Assembly: GCF_023078495.1 (NCBI RefSeq)
Contig: NZ_CP095742.1
Location: 186,001 to 250,000 of the forward strand
Direction: 5' to 3'
DNA length: 64,000 bases
Source: Luteibacter aegosomatissinici
Lineage (GTDB): Bacteria; Pseudomonadota; Gammaproteobacteria; Xanthomonadales; Rhodanobacteraceae
The notes below the pieces were generated by a model, which saw nothing but the letters and a program-made list of their open reading frames with translations, did no database searches and was not told the origin of the DNA. The position numbers and the translations under genes were made by a program. Below are positions 1 to 9,060 of this stretch, in pieces (the first letter of the stretch is position 1; each line of letters starts with the position of its first letter).

Positions 1-94
1 GCGTGCTGGTGGCGTGCGCGGCAAACGTGCCAGCGCTTAAGGCGCAGGCGATGGCGCGCGCCAGCGCGCGTCCCTCGTTGGAAAGGAAAGGCAT
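1..94 (-). CDS. Exported protein, N-terminal fragment (perhaps a TonB-dependent receptor)
   Basis: Only the first 31 codons are inside the window. Read on the minus strand from an ATG at 94-92, they encode a short polar start (MPFLSNEGRALARAIA) and then a small hydrophobic stretch rich in Ala/Ser/Cys that ends AAHA, which resembles a signal peptide. The start lies 47 bases after the stop of the upstream DUF2946 gene, so the two probably share a transcript. In related bacteria DUF2946 genes often precede TonB-dependent copper receptors. That is the only basis for the receptor guess, because no receptor domain is visible here. Confidence 0.4.
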   Translation of the reverse strand, partial: MPFLSNEGRALARAIACALSAGTFAAHATST

Positions 95-141
95 GGGGTC
101 AAAGTCCGTAGGTCGGTGGCGTACAGCGGGATCGATGGCGA

Positions 142-513
142 TCAGGCGTGCGCGGCGACCGGCGGACCTCGTGGGTGGGTGTGGAAGATGGTTTGCGGGC
201 TGAACGCGCGGTTGGGGGGCGTCAGCTCAAGGCCATCGAGGGAAAGTACGGGTACCCCGCCGGCGTGAATGGCACCCGCCAGGCCCGGGTGGTGCGCGAA
301 CAACGTGCAGTAGCCGCAGGCGGCACCGCCATCGTCGTGCGCACCTGCACCCTCGTCGCCATGATGAGGGGCATCGGCGGCTTCGCACCACGCGCCCAGG
401 TCGGGGAAACGCCACGCGTCGATGCGCGAGAGCGTGGGGGCGAGCGCGGCGAGCCAGACGGCGACCAGCGCCATCCATCCCCACCATCGTTGCCTTGCCG
501 CGCTACGACGCAC
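142..513 (-). CDS. DUF2946 family protein
   Basis: Small protein of 123 residues with an N-terminal hydrophobic segment (WMALVAVWLAALAPTLS) that is a signal anchor or signal peptide. A His/Asp-rich stretch follows (DAPHHGDEGAGAHDD), then a CGYC motif with HH close behind, which is the conserved core of DUF2946. The Cys and His residues suggest metal binding, possibly copper, but this is not established. I chose the GTG at 513 because AGAGGGG sits about 7 bases upstream and because translation further upstream gives arginine-rich, unlikely sequence. The reading frame is open to 732. The next gene begins 47 bases downstream and encodes an exported protein. Confidence 0.6.
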   Translation of the reverse strand: MRRSAARQRWWGWMALVAVWLAALAPTLSRIDAWRFPDLGAWCEAADAPHHGDEGAGAHDDGGAACGYCTLFAHHPGLAGAIHAGGVPVLSLDGLELTPPNRAFSPQTIFHTHPRGPPVAAHA

Positions 514-617
514 GTGGCGTCCCCTCTTGCAAACCCCGGACCCGGGTCCAGGGATGATGGCACGGACCGGGGTTAACGGAATGCGACACGGTGTCGCTCC
601 CCGCCGACCTGCGGTGC

Positions 618-2228
618 TTACGTACGCCTGGCGGCCGCCGGATCGGGCAACGGCGGCACGGCCGGTGGCGTGGCGACTGCGGGCGGTTCGCGCAGGCACA
701 GCACGATCAGGATGGCGACCGTGCCAACGCAACTGGCGAGCAGGAAACCATCCAGGATCGACAAGGTGTACGCCTGCCCGCGGATGGCGGCAGCTACCAG
801 CCCGGCGCCGCGCGCCTCGGCCGTACCGGTGCCCTGCGAAAGGTGCCCCACCGCGGTGGCATAGGCATTGAGGCGCGCATCGGTCAGCGGGGAATCCCCC
901 TGCACGTGCTGGCCAATCAGGTTCGAGTGGTACTGCTCGGCCTTGCGGGTGAAGGAGATGATCAGCGACGTACCCAGCTCGCCACCGAACAAGCGCGCGG
1001 TCTGGATGATCGCGCCAAAGGTAATGCCGTCGGTGGGCCCCACGTGGTGGGCAAAGAAGTAGACCACGGCCGTGAGCTCCAGCGTTTCACCCACCGCCTG
1101 CAGGAGTAGCGCCACCTTGAAGTCACCTTCGGCCCACTCGGAAGTGATGCCGGTGGCGAGGAGAAAGCCCGCCGTGGCGATGGCGAAGCCAACGCCGATG
1201 GCAAACCGGGCATCGATCCGGTTGAGCAGCCACGCGACCGTGGGCGCGATGATGAGTTGGGGCAGGGCTACCCACAGCAACGCGTTCCCCACCTCGAGCG
1301 GGCGGAGGCCGCGCACCTGGATCAGGAAGTTGGCCACCAGCGTGTTGCTGGATGTGACCAGGAAGCGTGTGCACAGTACGAGCAGGATGCACAGCATGAC
1401 GTTACGGCGGATAAGCAGGCCAAAATCGACGCTCGGCGCAGGCAGCGTCGTCTCGTGCAGCAAGAAGAGGCCGAGGGCAATGATGCCTGCAGCAAGCACG
1501 CCCACGATGAATGACGACGAGAACCAATCGAGCCGGTCGCCCTGGTCCAGCGCTATGTAAATCAGGGTAAAGCCGATGGCGCCTGTGACCATGCCGCGGA
1601 AGTCGCCACCGCGCAGGTAATCCCAATCGATGGGGATGCGGCGCAGGCCGAACCAGTAAAGGAACAGCATGGGGATGGCGACCAGCGTGTTCTGCCAGAA
1701 GATCCACGCCCACTGCACGTGCTCGACGTACCAGCCCTCGAGGGAGCTGGCGACGTTGAGGCCAAGGATGATGTTCATCGCATACGCGGCCAGGCCCCAT
1801 GGCCATAACGAACGTGGCAGGCTCAGCAGGATGAACGAGGCGGTGAGCGGAATAAACGTGCCGGAGCCTAGGCCGGCGATGCATTGCAGCACCAGCAGGC
1901 TACGCAGGTCCGGGGCGAAGGGTATGAGGAATTCGGCGACACCGTACGCGACGCAGCCGGCCAACAACACGCGCCGCGGGCTGAAGGCGCGGCCCAGGAA
2001 TATGGCCAGGGGGCCGATGAACATTTGTGATGCGGCAAATGCCGTCGGAATCCACGCGCCCTCGTCGAACCCCGCGCTTACGGCGCCGCGCACGTCGGAA
2101 AGGCCGATCGAGGTCAGGCGTGAGGTAAGCGTGGTGGCGATGGCGCCAATCAGCACCGCCACGATGCCAAGCCAGGGCAACGGTGACGTGGCGGGCGCTT
2201 GCGCCGTAGGTGCGGCGACGGCGTTCAT
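618..2228 (-). CDS. MFS drug exporter, DHA2 (EmrB/QacA) family
   Basis: Inner-membrane proton antiporter of 536 residues, with about 14 predicted membrane helices and little sequence outside them, as expected for the DHA2 family. Its start ATG overlaps the stop of the NodT gene by four bases, and an HlyD gene lies before that. The three therefore form one operon in the order HlyD, NodT, MFS. This makes a complete tripartite pump of the EmrAB-TolC kind, with the MFS protein supplying the energy. The C-terminal tail is rich in Pro/Ala and ends in Arg. Substrates cannot be read from the sequence; hydrophobic toxins, aromatic acids or antibiotics are typical for the family. Confidence 0.88.
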   Translation of the reverse strand: MNAVAAPTAQAPATSPLPWLGIVAVLIGAIATTLTSRLTSIGLSDVRGAVSAGFDEGAWIPTAFAASQMFIGPLAIFLGRAFSPRRVLLAGCVAYGVAEFLIPFAPDLRSLLVLQCIAGLGSGTFIPLTASFILLSLPRSLWPWGLAAYAMNIILGLNVASSLEGWYVEHVQWAWIFWQNTLVAIPMLFLYWFGLRRIPIDWDYLRGGDFRGMVTGAIGFTLIYIALDQGDRLDWFSSSFIVGVLAAGIIALGLFLLHETTLPAPSVDFGLLIRRNVMLCILLVLCTRFLVTSSNTLVANFLIQVRGLRPLEVGNALLWVALPQLIIAPTVAWLLNRIDARFAIGVGFAIATAGFLLATGITSEWAEGDFKVALLLQAVGETLELTAVVYFFAHHVGPTDGITFGAIIQTARLFGGELGTSLIISFTRKAEQYHSNLIGQHVQGDSPLTDARLNAYATAVGHLSQGTGTAEARGAGLVAAAIRGQAYTLSILDGFLLASCVGTVAILIVLCLREPPAVATPPAVPPLPDPAAARRT

Positions 2229-3652
2229 GGAGTGACCGACGCGCTGGCCTCGGGCTGGCGTGGCACGGGATCCCCCTCTTTCCAGCCACCGCCCAGCGCC
2301 TTTACCAGCGAGATCGCCGTAAGCAGGCGTTGCTGGTCGTTCTGGATCGTGGCGCGCTGGCTGGCCAGTGCCTGCCGTTCGGAATCCACGACTTCGAAGT
2401 AGCCGGCCAGGCCGCGGTCGTAGCGCGAACGCGACACCTTGGCAGCAGCGGTTGCGGCATCGACGGTGGCAGTGAGTGCGGTGCCTTGTTCCTGCAGCCA
2501 CGCACTGTCGCTCAGCGCATCCTGCACCTCGCGGAATGCCTCGATACCGTCCTGCCGCCAGCGCGCGTAAGCGCCGCGATAGGCGGCCTGGGCGGCTTCG
2601 AGGCGGGCCTGGTTGCGGCCCCCTTCGAAGATCGGCAGGTGGATCGAGGGACCGATGCCCCACAGGCGGCTATCCCGCGCCGTCAGGTCGCCCACATCGT
2701 TGCTGGACAAGCCGGCGGAGGCGGTGAGTTGCACCGATGGGAAAAATGCGGTGCGTGCCACGCCGATGCGGGCGCTTGCCGCCGCCAGTGCGCGTTCATC
2801 GCTGGCGACATCGGGGCGCCGCGTCAGCAGGGTGGACGGCACGCCGGTGGGCACATCCGGTACCGTGGGAGTCCATGTCCGTGGCACGACATGGAAGTCG
2901 GGCGCATCGCGCGCCTCCAGCACAGCGAGCGCATGTTCGAGGTTGTCGCGGCGGCGGTGTGCATCAGCCAGGTCGGCGCGGGTCTGGGTGAGATCAGCAC
3001 GTGCACGCAGCACATCCAGGTCACCGACCACGCCTGCGTGGGCACGGCGATCCGCCAGTTTCAGCGCGTCCTCGCGCAGGCTCACCGTCCGCACGAGTAC
3101 ATCGATGTCGCGATCGGCGCTACGCAGGGAGAAGTACGTCGATGCCGTGGTCGCGGAAAGGCTGAGCCGCAGCGCGGCGATGGTATCGGCGTTCGTTTCC
3201 ACATCGGCCTGCGCCGCTTCCACACTGCGACGAACGCGGCCCCACAGGTCTACCTCGTAGGACACATCCACGGGTACCCGGTATAGCGTCGTCTCAAGTG
3301 CGGGCAGGGCGTTCGACACGGTGCCAGAGGTGCGGCCGCGCAGGTACAGCGGGTCGAGCGACACCTGGGGGAACTCATCCGCACGAGCCACCCCAAGCAG
3401 GGCACGGGTCTGGTCGTATCGCGCAAGCGCACCGGCCAAGTCCTGGTTGGCCGCGAGCGTCGCCTCGATGTGCCGGTCCAGCTCAACATCGCCGAACAGC
3501 GACCACCACGGGCCCGGCAACTCGCCCTGGCTCATTGGCGGGTGCTGCCACGCGGCCGGCGCCGGCCGTTCCGGGCGCTTGTAATCAGGCCCCAGCACGC
3601 AGCCGCCAAGCACCACGGCGCACAGCACGCACGCGGCGCGCGCCAGCGTCAC
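2225..3652 (-). CDS. NodT-family outer-membrane efflux lipoprotein
   Basis: TolC-like outer-membrane channel of 475 residues. The signal peptide ends in a lipobox (VVLGGC, Cys18), so the mature protein is lipid-anchored. The family motif LGPDYKRP follows directly. Two long, Ala/Arg/Asp-rich helical repeats make up the rest, as in OprM/NodT proteins that build the channel from two repeats per subunit. The start is a GTG that overlaps the HlyD stop (GTGA), and the stop overlaps the MFS start (ATGA), so translation is probably coupled across all three genes. The window holds a second, distinct NodT protein at about 60 kb, attached to a FUSC-type pump. Confidence 0.88.
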   Translation of the reverse strand: MTLARAACVLCAVVLGGCVLGPDYKRPERPAPAAWQHPPMSQGELPGPWWSLFGDVELDRHIEATLAANQDLAGALARYDQTRALLGVARADEFPQVSLDPLYLRGRTSGTVSNALPALETTLYRVPVDVSYEVDLWGRVRRSVEAAQADVETNADTIAALRLSLSATTASTYFSLRSADRDIDVLVRTVSLREDALKLADRRAHAGVVGDLDVLRARADLTQTRADLADAHRRRDNLEHALAVLEARDAPDFHVVPRTWTPTVPDVPTGVPSTLLTRRPDVASDERALAAASARIGVARTAFFPSVQLTASAGLSSNDVGDLTARDSRLWGIGPSIHLPIFEGGRNQARLEAAQAAYRGAYARWRQDGIEAFREVQDALSDSAWLQEQGTALTATVDAATAAAKVSRSRYDRGLAGYFEVVDSERQALASQRATIQNDQQRLLTAISLVKALGGGWKEGDPVPRQPEASASVTP

Positions 3653-4635
3653 TTCGTGTCCCCCGCGCGGATCTTCACGATCGTGGAAAGACCGGGCGGC
3701 AGGCGCTCACGGTAGCGACGCAGGTCATCGTCGCTGAAGAGAATTTTCACCGGTACGCGCTGGACCACCTTCGTGAAGTTACCGGTAGCGTTATCCGGCG
3801 GCAGCAGTGCGAACTGCGAACCCGAGGCCGGTGCGATGCTGTCGACATGGCCGATGAAGGTGATGCCGGGCAGGGCGTCCACCGTCATGCGCGCCTCGGT
3901 GCCGCGCTTCATGCCGTGCAGCTGGGTTTCCTTGTAATTGGCGACCACCCAGACCTGGTCGGATACGATCGCGAGCAAGGTCTGGCCCGCGCTGACCCGC
4001 GCGCCTACTTCCACGGTACGGCGGCCGACGTACCCGCTGACCGGCGCGATGACCTTCGTATAGCCATAGGCAAGCTGTGCATCGTGCAACGCGGCCTCAC
4101 CGGTCGCGACCTGTGCCCGGGCAGATTCCAGCGCCGCTTCGGCAGCCACCTTGGCCGCCTCGGTGCTGTTCTTGTTCGCCTTCGCCGAATCCGAAGCGGC
4201 GCGTGCCGCGTCGTATTCCTGTTTCGAAATGCCGCGCGGCGTTTCGTTCACCAGCTCGCTGGCGCGGGTGAGGTCGAAGCCGGTTTTCTTGACGGTGGCA
4301 TCCGCTGCCACGATGGCGGCCTGGGCCTGGGCGATCTGGGCCTGGGCGCTCGCCACCTGGCCGTTTGCGCGATTGATATCCGCGCGCGCCTGCTCCACGC
4401 GCACGTCAAAGTCACGCGTATCCAGCAACAGCAGGGCATCGCCGGCCTTCACGTGCTGGTTGTCATCCACGTACAGCGCCGTGACCGTGCCGGTGACACG
4501 CGGTGCGACCGGATGGATGCGCCCGGTGACATACGCATCGGTGGTCGTTTCGGTGCGATCGAGCCACGCGAAGAGCAGCACGACGAGGGTGCCGATGACC
4601 AGCAGGGCACCAATGATGCGTAAGGCGACTTTCAT
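3649..4635 (-). CDS. HlyD/EmrA-family periplasmic adaptor
   Basis: Membrane fusion protein of 328 residues. One N-terminal membrane helix (IIGALLVIGTLVVLLFAWL) is followed by the TTTDAYVTG motif typical of EmrA, a split lipoyl domain, a long Ala/Gln-rich coiled-coil hairpin (about residues 85-190) and a beta-barrel. It would bridge the inner-membrane MFS protein to the NodT channel. I chose the ATG at 4635; an in-frame GTG at 4680 would add 15 arginine-rich residues with no visible benefit. It is the first gene of the exporter operon and is transcribed divergently from modA. No local regulator gene is linked to this operon. Confidence 0.87.
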   Translation of the reverse strand: MKVALRIIGALLVIGTLVVLLFAWLDRTETTTDAYVTGRIHPVAPRVTGTVTALYVDDNQHVKAGDALLLLDTRDFDVRVEQARADINRANGQVASAQAQIAQAQAAIVAADATVKKTGFDLTRASELVNETPRGISKQEYDAARAASDSAKANKNSTEAAKVAAEAALESARAQVATGEAALHDAQLAYGYTKVIAPVSGYVGRRTVEVGARVSAGQTLLAIVSDQVWVVANYKETQLHGMKRGTEARMTVDALPGITFIGHVDSIAPASGSQFALLPPDNATGNFTKVVQRVPVKILFSDDDLRRYRERLPPGLSTIVKIRAGDTK

Positions 4636-4721
4636 GTGGGCCACAACCCTCGTTCGGTCCCGCCACGCTGCCACCCGCACGAAGGGCTGGCTTGGAGATC
4701 CTTGTCCGTTCGAGCCCGCGG

Positions 4722-4750
4722 TTTCCGTGCCCTACCGCCGCGCGTATAGT
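4722..4750 (+). promoter_or_regulatory. Possible promoter of modABC
   Basis: A good -10 hexamer (TATAGT, 4745-4750) lies 17 bases after a weak -35 (TTTCCG, 4722-4727), 32 bases before the modA start. No ModE-type palindrome is evident in the 147 bases between the exporter and modA. The -35 match is poor, so this rests mainly on the -10 hexamer and its position. Confidence 0.3.
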
Positions 4751-4782
4751 CCTCGCCGACCCCACTGCCGGAATCTCCCACG

Positions 4783-5529
4783 ATGCGCTTTCGCCCGCTT
4801 GTCGCGTTGTTGTTGCTCGCCGGCGTTTCCGGCGCATCTGCTACCGATCTGGTGGTATCCGCCGCCTCCAGCCTGACCGATGCCTTCACGGCCGTAGGCA
4901 AGGCCTATGAGGCGAAGCACCCGGGTACCCATGTCGTGCTGAACTTCGCCGCCTCGGACGTGCTGCTACGCCAGATCACCAGTGGCGCACCGGCGGATGT
5001 GTTCGCCTCCGCCGACCAGGCGGCCATGGACAAGGCGGCAGCCGCCAAGGCCATCGATCCGGCGACCCGAAAGGATTTTGCCGCCAACCGCCTGGTACTG
5101 GTGGTACCACATGATAGCCAGGCCGCCATCCATGGCCCGGCCGATCTGAAGGCCGCTGGCGTGAAGCGCGTGGCCTACGGGGACCCGGCGTCGGTGCCGG
5201 TCGGCCGGTACACCCAGGCCGCGCTTGAGCAGCAGGGCTTGTGGGAGGCGGTGTCGGCCAAGGGCGTGCTGGCGCAAAACGTGCGCCAGAGCCTGGATTA
5301 CGTGGCCCGCGGCGAGGTGGATGCCGGCTTCGTGTTCGCGACCGATGCCGCCATCATGAAAGACAAGGTGAAGGTGGCTGCCACGGTTCCCACGCCCAAG
5401 CCGATCACCTACCCGATCGCCGTTGTTGCCGGTTCGAAGCAGCCTGGAGACGCGGCCACGTTCGAAGCCTTCGTGCAGTCGGCGGAAGGCCGCGGCATCC
5501 TGGCCGGTTTCGGCTTCGAGGCGCCGTAA
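4783..5529 (+). CDS. modA: Molybdate ABC transporter, periplasmic binding protein
   Basis: Exported solute-binding protein of 248 residues that captures molybdate (or tungstate) in the periplasm. The signal peptide ends GVSGASA. The mature protein begins with the family signature DLVVSAASSLTDAF, where the two Ser residues contact the oxyanion. GAPADVFASAD and the VARGEVDAGFVFATDA segment near the C-terminus are also typical of ModA. It is the first gene of modABC and ends seven bases before modB. The length is normal for the family. Confidence 0.93.
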   Translation: MRFRPLVALLLLAGVSGASATDLVVSAASSLTDAFTAVGKAYEAKHPGTHVVLNFAASDVLLRQITSGAPADVFASADQAAMDKAAAAKAIDPATRKDFAANRLVLVVPHDSQAAIHGPADLKAAGVKRVAYGDPASVPVGRYTQAALEQQGLWEAVSAKGVLAQNVRQSLDYVARGEVDAGFVFATDAAIMKDKVKVAATVPTPKPITYPIAVVAGSKQPGDAATFEAFVQSAEGRGILAGFGFEAP

Positions 5530-5536
5530 GCAGCAC

Positions 5537-6211
5537 GTGGGCTCGCTCTGGGTGCCACTGCTGCTCACGCTGAAGGTCGCCCTGTGGGCGACCGCCCTTA
5601 ACCTTGTGTTGGGCGTGGCGGTGGCGTTTGGCCTTTCGCGCTGGCGATCGCATGCGCGCGAGGTGGTCGACGCCATCCTGACGCTCCCACTCGTCTTGCC
5701 GCCGACGGTGCTGGGCTACTACCTGCTGGTGCTCCTGGGCCGTCGCGGCGTGTTCGGCGCGTGGCTGGATAGCCTGGGCATCGCGTTGGTCTTCACCTGG
5801 CAGGGGGCAGTCATCGCCTCCACCCTGGTGGCATTCCCATTGGTGCAGAAGGCGGCGCGCGCCGCTTTCGAGGCCGTCGATCCCCAGTTGGAAAACGCCG
5901 CACGGGTACTGGGGCTGCGCGAAGCGGCGGTGTTCTTCCGGGTCTCGCTGCCGTTGGCCGCGCGGGGCATCACCGCAGGCGCGCTGCTGGCATTCGCCCG
6001 TGCCATGGGCGAATTTGGCGCGACCTTGATGATCGCGGGCAACTTGCCCGGGCGCACCCAGACACTCTCCGTTGCGATTTACGCCGCCGTACAGGCGGGC
6101 GACGACCGTGGCGCGGCCGTGATGGTGGCGGTCACGTCGGTGACGTGCGTCGTCGCGCTGCTCCTTGCCGGCTGGCTGGCGCCGGATCACCAGCGCCGGA
6201 GCCGCCCATGA
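5537..6211 (+). CDS. modB: Molybdate ABC transporter permease
   Basis: Inner-membrane permease of 224 residues with about five membrane helices. It contains the EAA-type loop that docks the ATPase (ENAARVLGLREAAVFFRVSLP, cut here as AARVLGLREA) and the ModB motif ARAMGEFGATLMIAGN. I chose the GTG at 5537, seven bases after the modA stop, because the protein then begins directly with the first membrane helix (SLWVPLLLTLKVALWATAL). Translation further upstream would run inside modA. The stop overlaps the modC start (ATGA). Confidence 0.9.
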   Translation: MGSLWVPLLLTLKVALWATALNLVLGVAVAFGLSRWRSHAREVVDAILTLPLVLPPTVLGYYLLVLLGRRGVFGAWLDSLGIALVFTWQGAVIASTLVAFPLVQKAARAAFEAVDPQLENAARVLGLREAAVFFRVSLPLAARGITAGALLAFARAMGEFGATLMIAGNLPGRTQTLSVAIYAAVQAGDDRGAAVMVAVTSVTCVVALLLAGWLAPDHQRRSRP

Positions 6212-6873
6212 GCGTGGATATCGCGATCCGCAAGGCCTTGCGCGATGACGAGCGACATTTCGACCTCGATATCGCATTCGCTACGGATGCCCGCCGCATC
6301 GTGATGTTTGGTCCCTCGGGGGCTGGCAAGAGCCTTACCCTGCGTGCCATGGCTGGCTTGCTTCTGCCGGATGCAGGTCACGTACGTGTAGATGGCCATA
6401 CTTTGTACGACGCCGGGGCGGGCGTGGCGTTACCGCCGCGCGAACGCGGCGTCGCCTACGTTTTCCAGGACTACGCCTTGTTTCCGCACCTGACCGTCGC
6501 GCAGAACATCGGCTTCTCGCTGCATCGCGGGTGGCTCAATCCCGCAAGACGCGGGCGCGATGCGCGCGTAAGCCACCTGCTGGATCTGTTCGAACTGGGC
6601 GGCGTGGCCGACAGTTACCCGGCGCGCATCTCCGGGGGGCAGCGCCAGCGCGTGGCGCTGGCGCGGGCGCTGGCGGGCGAGCCACGGCTCGTACTGCTTG
6701 ATGAACCGTTCGCCGCGCTGGACCCTGCCTTGCGCGGGCGCATGCGGGCGGAGCTGCTGGCGCTGCAACAGCGGCTGGATCTGCAGTTGCTGGTCATCAC
6801 CCACGACCCCGCGGATGTCGACGCCCTGCAAGGGCATACGATCGAGATCCGCGATGGCCATGTCGTGGCGTGA
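6208..6873 (+). CDS. modC: Molybdate ABC transporter ATPase, short form
   Basis: ABC ATPase of 221 residues. It has the Walker A motif GPSGAGKS (about 35-42), the Q-loop in VFQDYALFPHL, the ABC signature SGGQRQR, Walker B LVLLDEPFAALD and the switch His in VITHDP. E. coli ModC is about 350 residues because it carries a C-terminal Mop/TOBE domain that senses molybdate. This protein stops right after the ATPase domain, so that regulatory domain is missing. The start overlaps the modB stop by four bases. The operon context makes the molybdate assignment solid despite the short length. Confidence 0.88.
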   Translation: MSVDIAIRKALRDDERHFDLDIAFATDARRIVMFGPSGAGKSLTLRAMAGLLLPDAGHVRVDGHTLYDAGAGVALPPRERGVAYVFQDYALFPHLTVAQNIGFSLHRGWLNPARRGRDARVSHLLDLFELGGVADSYPARISGGQRQRVALARALAGEPRLVLLDEPFAALDPALRGRMRAELLALQQRLDLQLLVITHDPADVDALQGHTIEIRDGHVVA

Positions 6874-6970
6874 ACACCGGAAGCAAACCGGCTCGGCTAT
6901 CATCGGCCCCCATTGTGTCGGGGCGGATCAACCGTTGAGAGAGCCAAGCCAGACCAGCCCGGGCAAGGCC

Positions 6971-7879
6971 ATGGCCGCCCGCGCCCTGAAGTACGGCATC
7001 ACGCTGGCCATTGTCGGTGCGGCGGCATTCCTGTTGCACCGTTACATCGCGAAGATGGCATGGCATGACGTGCGCGATGCGCTCACCCGCATTCCGCATT
7101 GGCACGTGTTGGGTTCGATCGGCGCGGCGCTGACCAGCTGGGCCTGCCTCACGGCCTACGATGTGTTCGCCGTGGAAACGGTGGTGCCTGGCAAGGTGCC
7201 GATGAAGATGAAGATCTTCTCCGGGGCCACCACCCATGCCATCTGCAATGCGTTGGGGTTCCATGCCATCACCGGTACGGCGCTTCGCTACCGGATGCTT
7301 TCCACGCAAGGCGTGCGCGCCGCCGATGTGGCCCGCGTCGTGGGATTGGTCGGATTCGCCGTCGGCATGGGCTTTGCGGCGGTCACCTGTATCGCACTGG
7401 TGCTGGAGCCTTCGATCGCGAACGAGTGGGGCCGCTGGCTTGGCATGGGCCTGGTCGTCGCGTTCGTGCTGTTGCTGCATTGGCTGGCCGGCAAGCACGA
7501 TGAGCTGAAGGTGTGGAAGTTCACCACGCCCGTGCCTTCCGCACGTTCGGCCGCTGCGCAGATCCTGTTTGGCATCGTCGAAATGGTCGCCGCCATTCTC
7601 ACGATGTACCTGCTTTTACCTCCGGAGATCGCGGGCAGCTTCCTCGACTTCGCCCCCATCTACGTGGGCGCGGTACTCGCGGGCATCATCAGCAATACGC
7701 CCGGCGGTATCGGTGCCTTCGAGGCGCTGACCCTTGCGGCGTTTCCGCAGGAGCAACGCGCGCAGGTGCTGGCGGCGCTGTTGGCCTACCGGGTTATCTA
7801 CGGCTTCGGGCCGTTTATCCTTGCGTCCATCGCGTTGGGCGGGTTCGAGTTTCGCCGGCGCACACGGAAGACTGCATGA
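6971..7879 (+). CDS. Lysylphosphatidylglycerol-synthase-type membrane protein (UPF0104)
   Basis: Integral membrane protein of 302 residues resembling the flippase half of MprF (LPG_synthase_TM family). The start has HRYIAKMAWHDVRDALTRIP, followed by several helices and the family hallmark ISNTPGGIGAFEALTL near residue 240. It has no C-terminal aminoacyl-transferase domain, so it is a stand-alone membrane module whose substrate is unknown. I chose the ATG at 6971; the frame is open further upstream but runs into modC. The stop overlaps the start of the following lipoprotein gene (ATGA), so the two are likely co-translated. Confidence 0.78.
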   Translation: MAARALKYGITLAIVGAAAFLLHRYIAKMAWHDVRDALTRIPHWHVLGSIGAALTSWACLTAYDVFAVETVVPGKVPMKMKIFSGATTHAICNALGFHAITGTALRYRMLSTQGVRAADVARVVGLVGFAVGMGFAAVTCIALVLEPSIANEWGRWLGMGLVVAFVLLLHWLAGKHDELKVWKFTTPVPSARSAAAQILFGIVEMVAAILTMYLLLPPEIAGSFLDFAPIYVGAVLAGIISNTPGGIGAFEALTLAAFPQEQRAQVLAALLAYRVIYGFGPFILASIALGGFEFRRRTRKTA

Positions 7880-9021
7880 AGGCTCTTTTCGCTATCGCCT
7901 GCGCCGCACTGCTTGCCGGCTGCGCGTCGCAGCATGCCCGCCGTACCGATGTGCTGTTCTGGAACCAGCCCCAGCGGGAAGCCAATTTCCGCGCGATGGA
8001 AACGCAGTACGCGAGCAACGTGGTCAAGCACGGCGTGGCGCACCCCTTGCCATCCGGCCGGCCCATCGCACCGGTGCTGGACGACGGCACCACGCTCGAC
8101 GCCTACATGACCGCGCATCACGTTGCCGGTGTGATGGTGGTACAGGATGGCAAGGTACGCCTTGAGCGTTATGGCCTCGGGTCCGATGCGCACACGCGCT
8201 GGACGTCGTTCTCGGTCGCCAAGTCGTTTACGTCCACGCTCGTGGGTGCCGCGTTGCGCGATGGCAGCATCCAGTCGCTGGATGACAAGGTCGTGCGCTA
8301 CATCCCCGAACTGGCGGTGGGCGCGTACCGGGACGTGACCGTGCGCCAGTTGCTCACGATGACCTCGGGCGTGCGCTGGAACGAGGATTACAGCGATCCG
8401 CATTCGGATGTCGCGCAGATGTACGAAGGCCGGCGCGTGCCGGGTGAGCCCCTGCTCGTCACGTACATGGCACCGTTGCCCCGCGAATTTGCGCCCGGCG
8501 AGCGCTGGGTCTACAAGACCGGCGAAACCGATCTCATAGGCATCCTGGTCAACCGTGCCACGCACAAGACACTCGCGGCCTACCTTTCCGAGAAAATCTG
8601 GAAACCGTACGGCATGGCGAATGATGCGCTGTGGCTGAAGGATGATATGGACGGAACGGAAGCCGGTGGCTCGGGCGTCTCAGCGACCCTGGGCGACTAC
8701 GCCCGACTGGGCCAGTTCCTGCTGGATGGCGGGCGGGCCGGTGGCCACGCGGTGCTCGCGGATGGCTGGCTGGCCGATGCCACGAAAAAGCACGCCGATA
8801 TCGGCATAGCCGGCCGTGGTTACGGCTACCAATGGTGGACATGGGATAACGGCGCGTTCGCAGGTATCGGCATCTTCGGCCAGTTGCTGCACGTTGATCC
8901 GGCGCGTCATCTGGTGATCGTGCAACTGGCGGCATGGCCGGTTGCCACGGACGATGCGCAAGCCATGGCGCGCAGCGATTTCGTACGGGCGGTCACCCGG
9001 GCGGTCGACGCCGACCGGTAG
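7876..9021 (+). CDS. Beta-lactamase-fold serine hydrolase lipoprotein
   Basis: Protein of 381 residues with a lipobox signal peptide (ALLAGC, Cys16). Its domain is of the class C beta-lactamase/esterase type: the catalytic SxxK is FSVAKSFTS (about residue 114), LLTMTSGVRWNEDY follows, and YKTGETD sits where the second catalytic Tyr is expected. It resembles the 6-aminohexanoate-dimer hydrolase/EstB group more than true beta-lactamases. It probably acts on an ester or amide in the periplasm or at the outer membrane. Its ATG overlaps the stop of the LPG-synthase-like gene, which suggests a joint envelope function. Confidence 0.78.
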   Translation: MKALFAIACAALLAGCASQHARRTDVLFWNQPQREANFRAMETQYASNVVKHGVAHPLPSGRPIAPVLDDGTTLDAYMTAHHVAGVMVVQDGKVRLERYGLGSDAHTRWTSFSVAKSFTSTLVGAALRDGSIQSLDDKVVRYIPELAVGAYRDVTVRQLLTMTSGVRWNEDYSDPHSDVAQMYEGRRVPGEPLLVTYMAPLPREFAPGERWVYKTGETDLIGILVNRATHKTLAAYLSEKIWKPYGMANDALWLKDDMDGTEAGGSGVSATLGDYARLGQFLLDGGRAGGHAVLADGWLADATKKHADIGIAGRGYGYQWWTWDNGAFAGIGIFGQLLHVDPARHLVIVQLAAWPVATDDAQAMARSDFVRAVTRAVDADR

Positions 9022-9060
9022 GGGGTACAATCCACGCACCCCTCCCCAGGCCTCCCCGCC

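Noticed and set aside
4636-4782. Molybdenum-cofactor riboswitch or ModE site before modA
   Set aside because: The 147 bases show neither a ModE-like palindrome nor an extended set of stems, apart from the ordinary promoter candidate.
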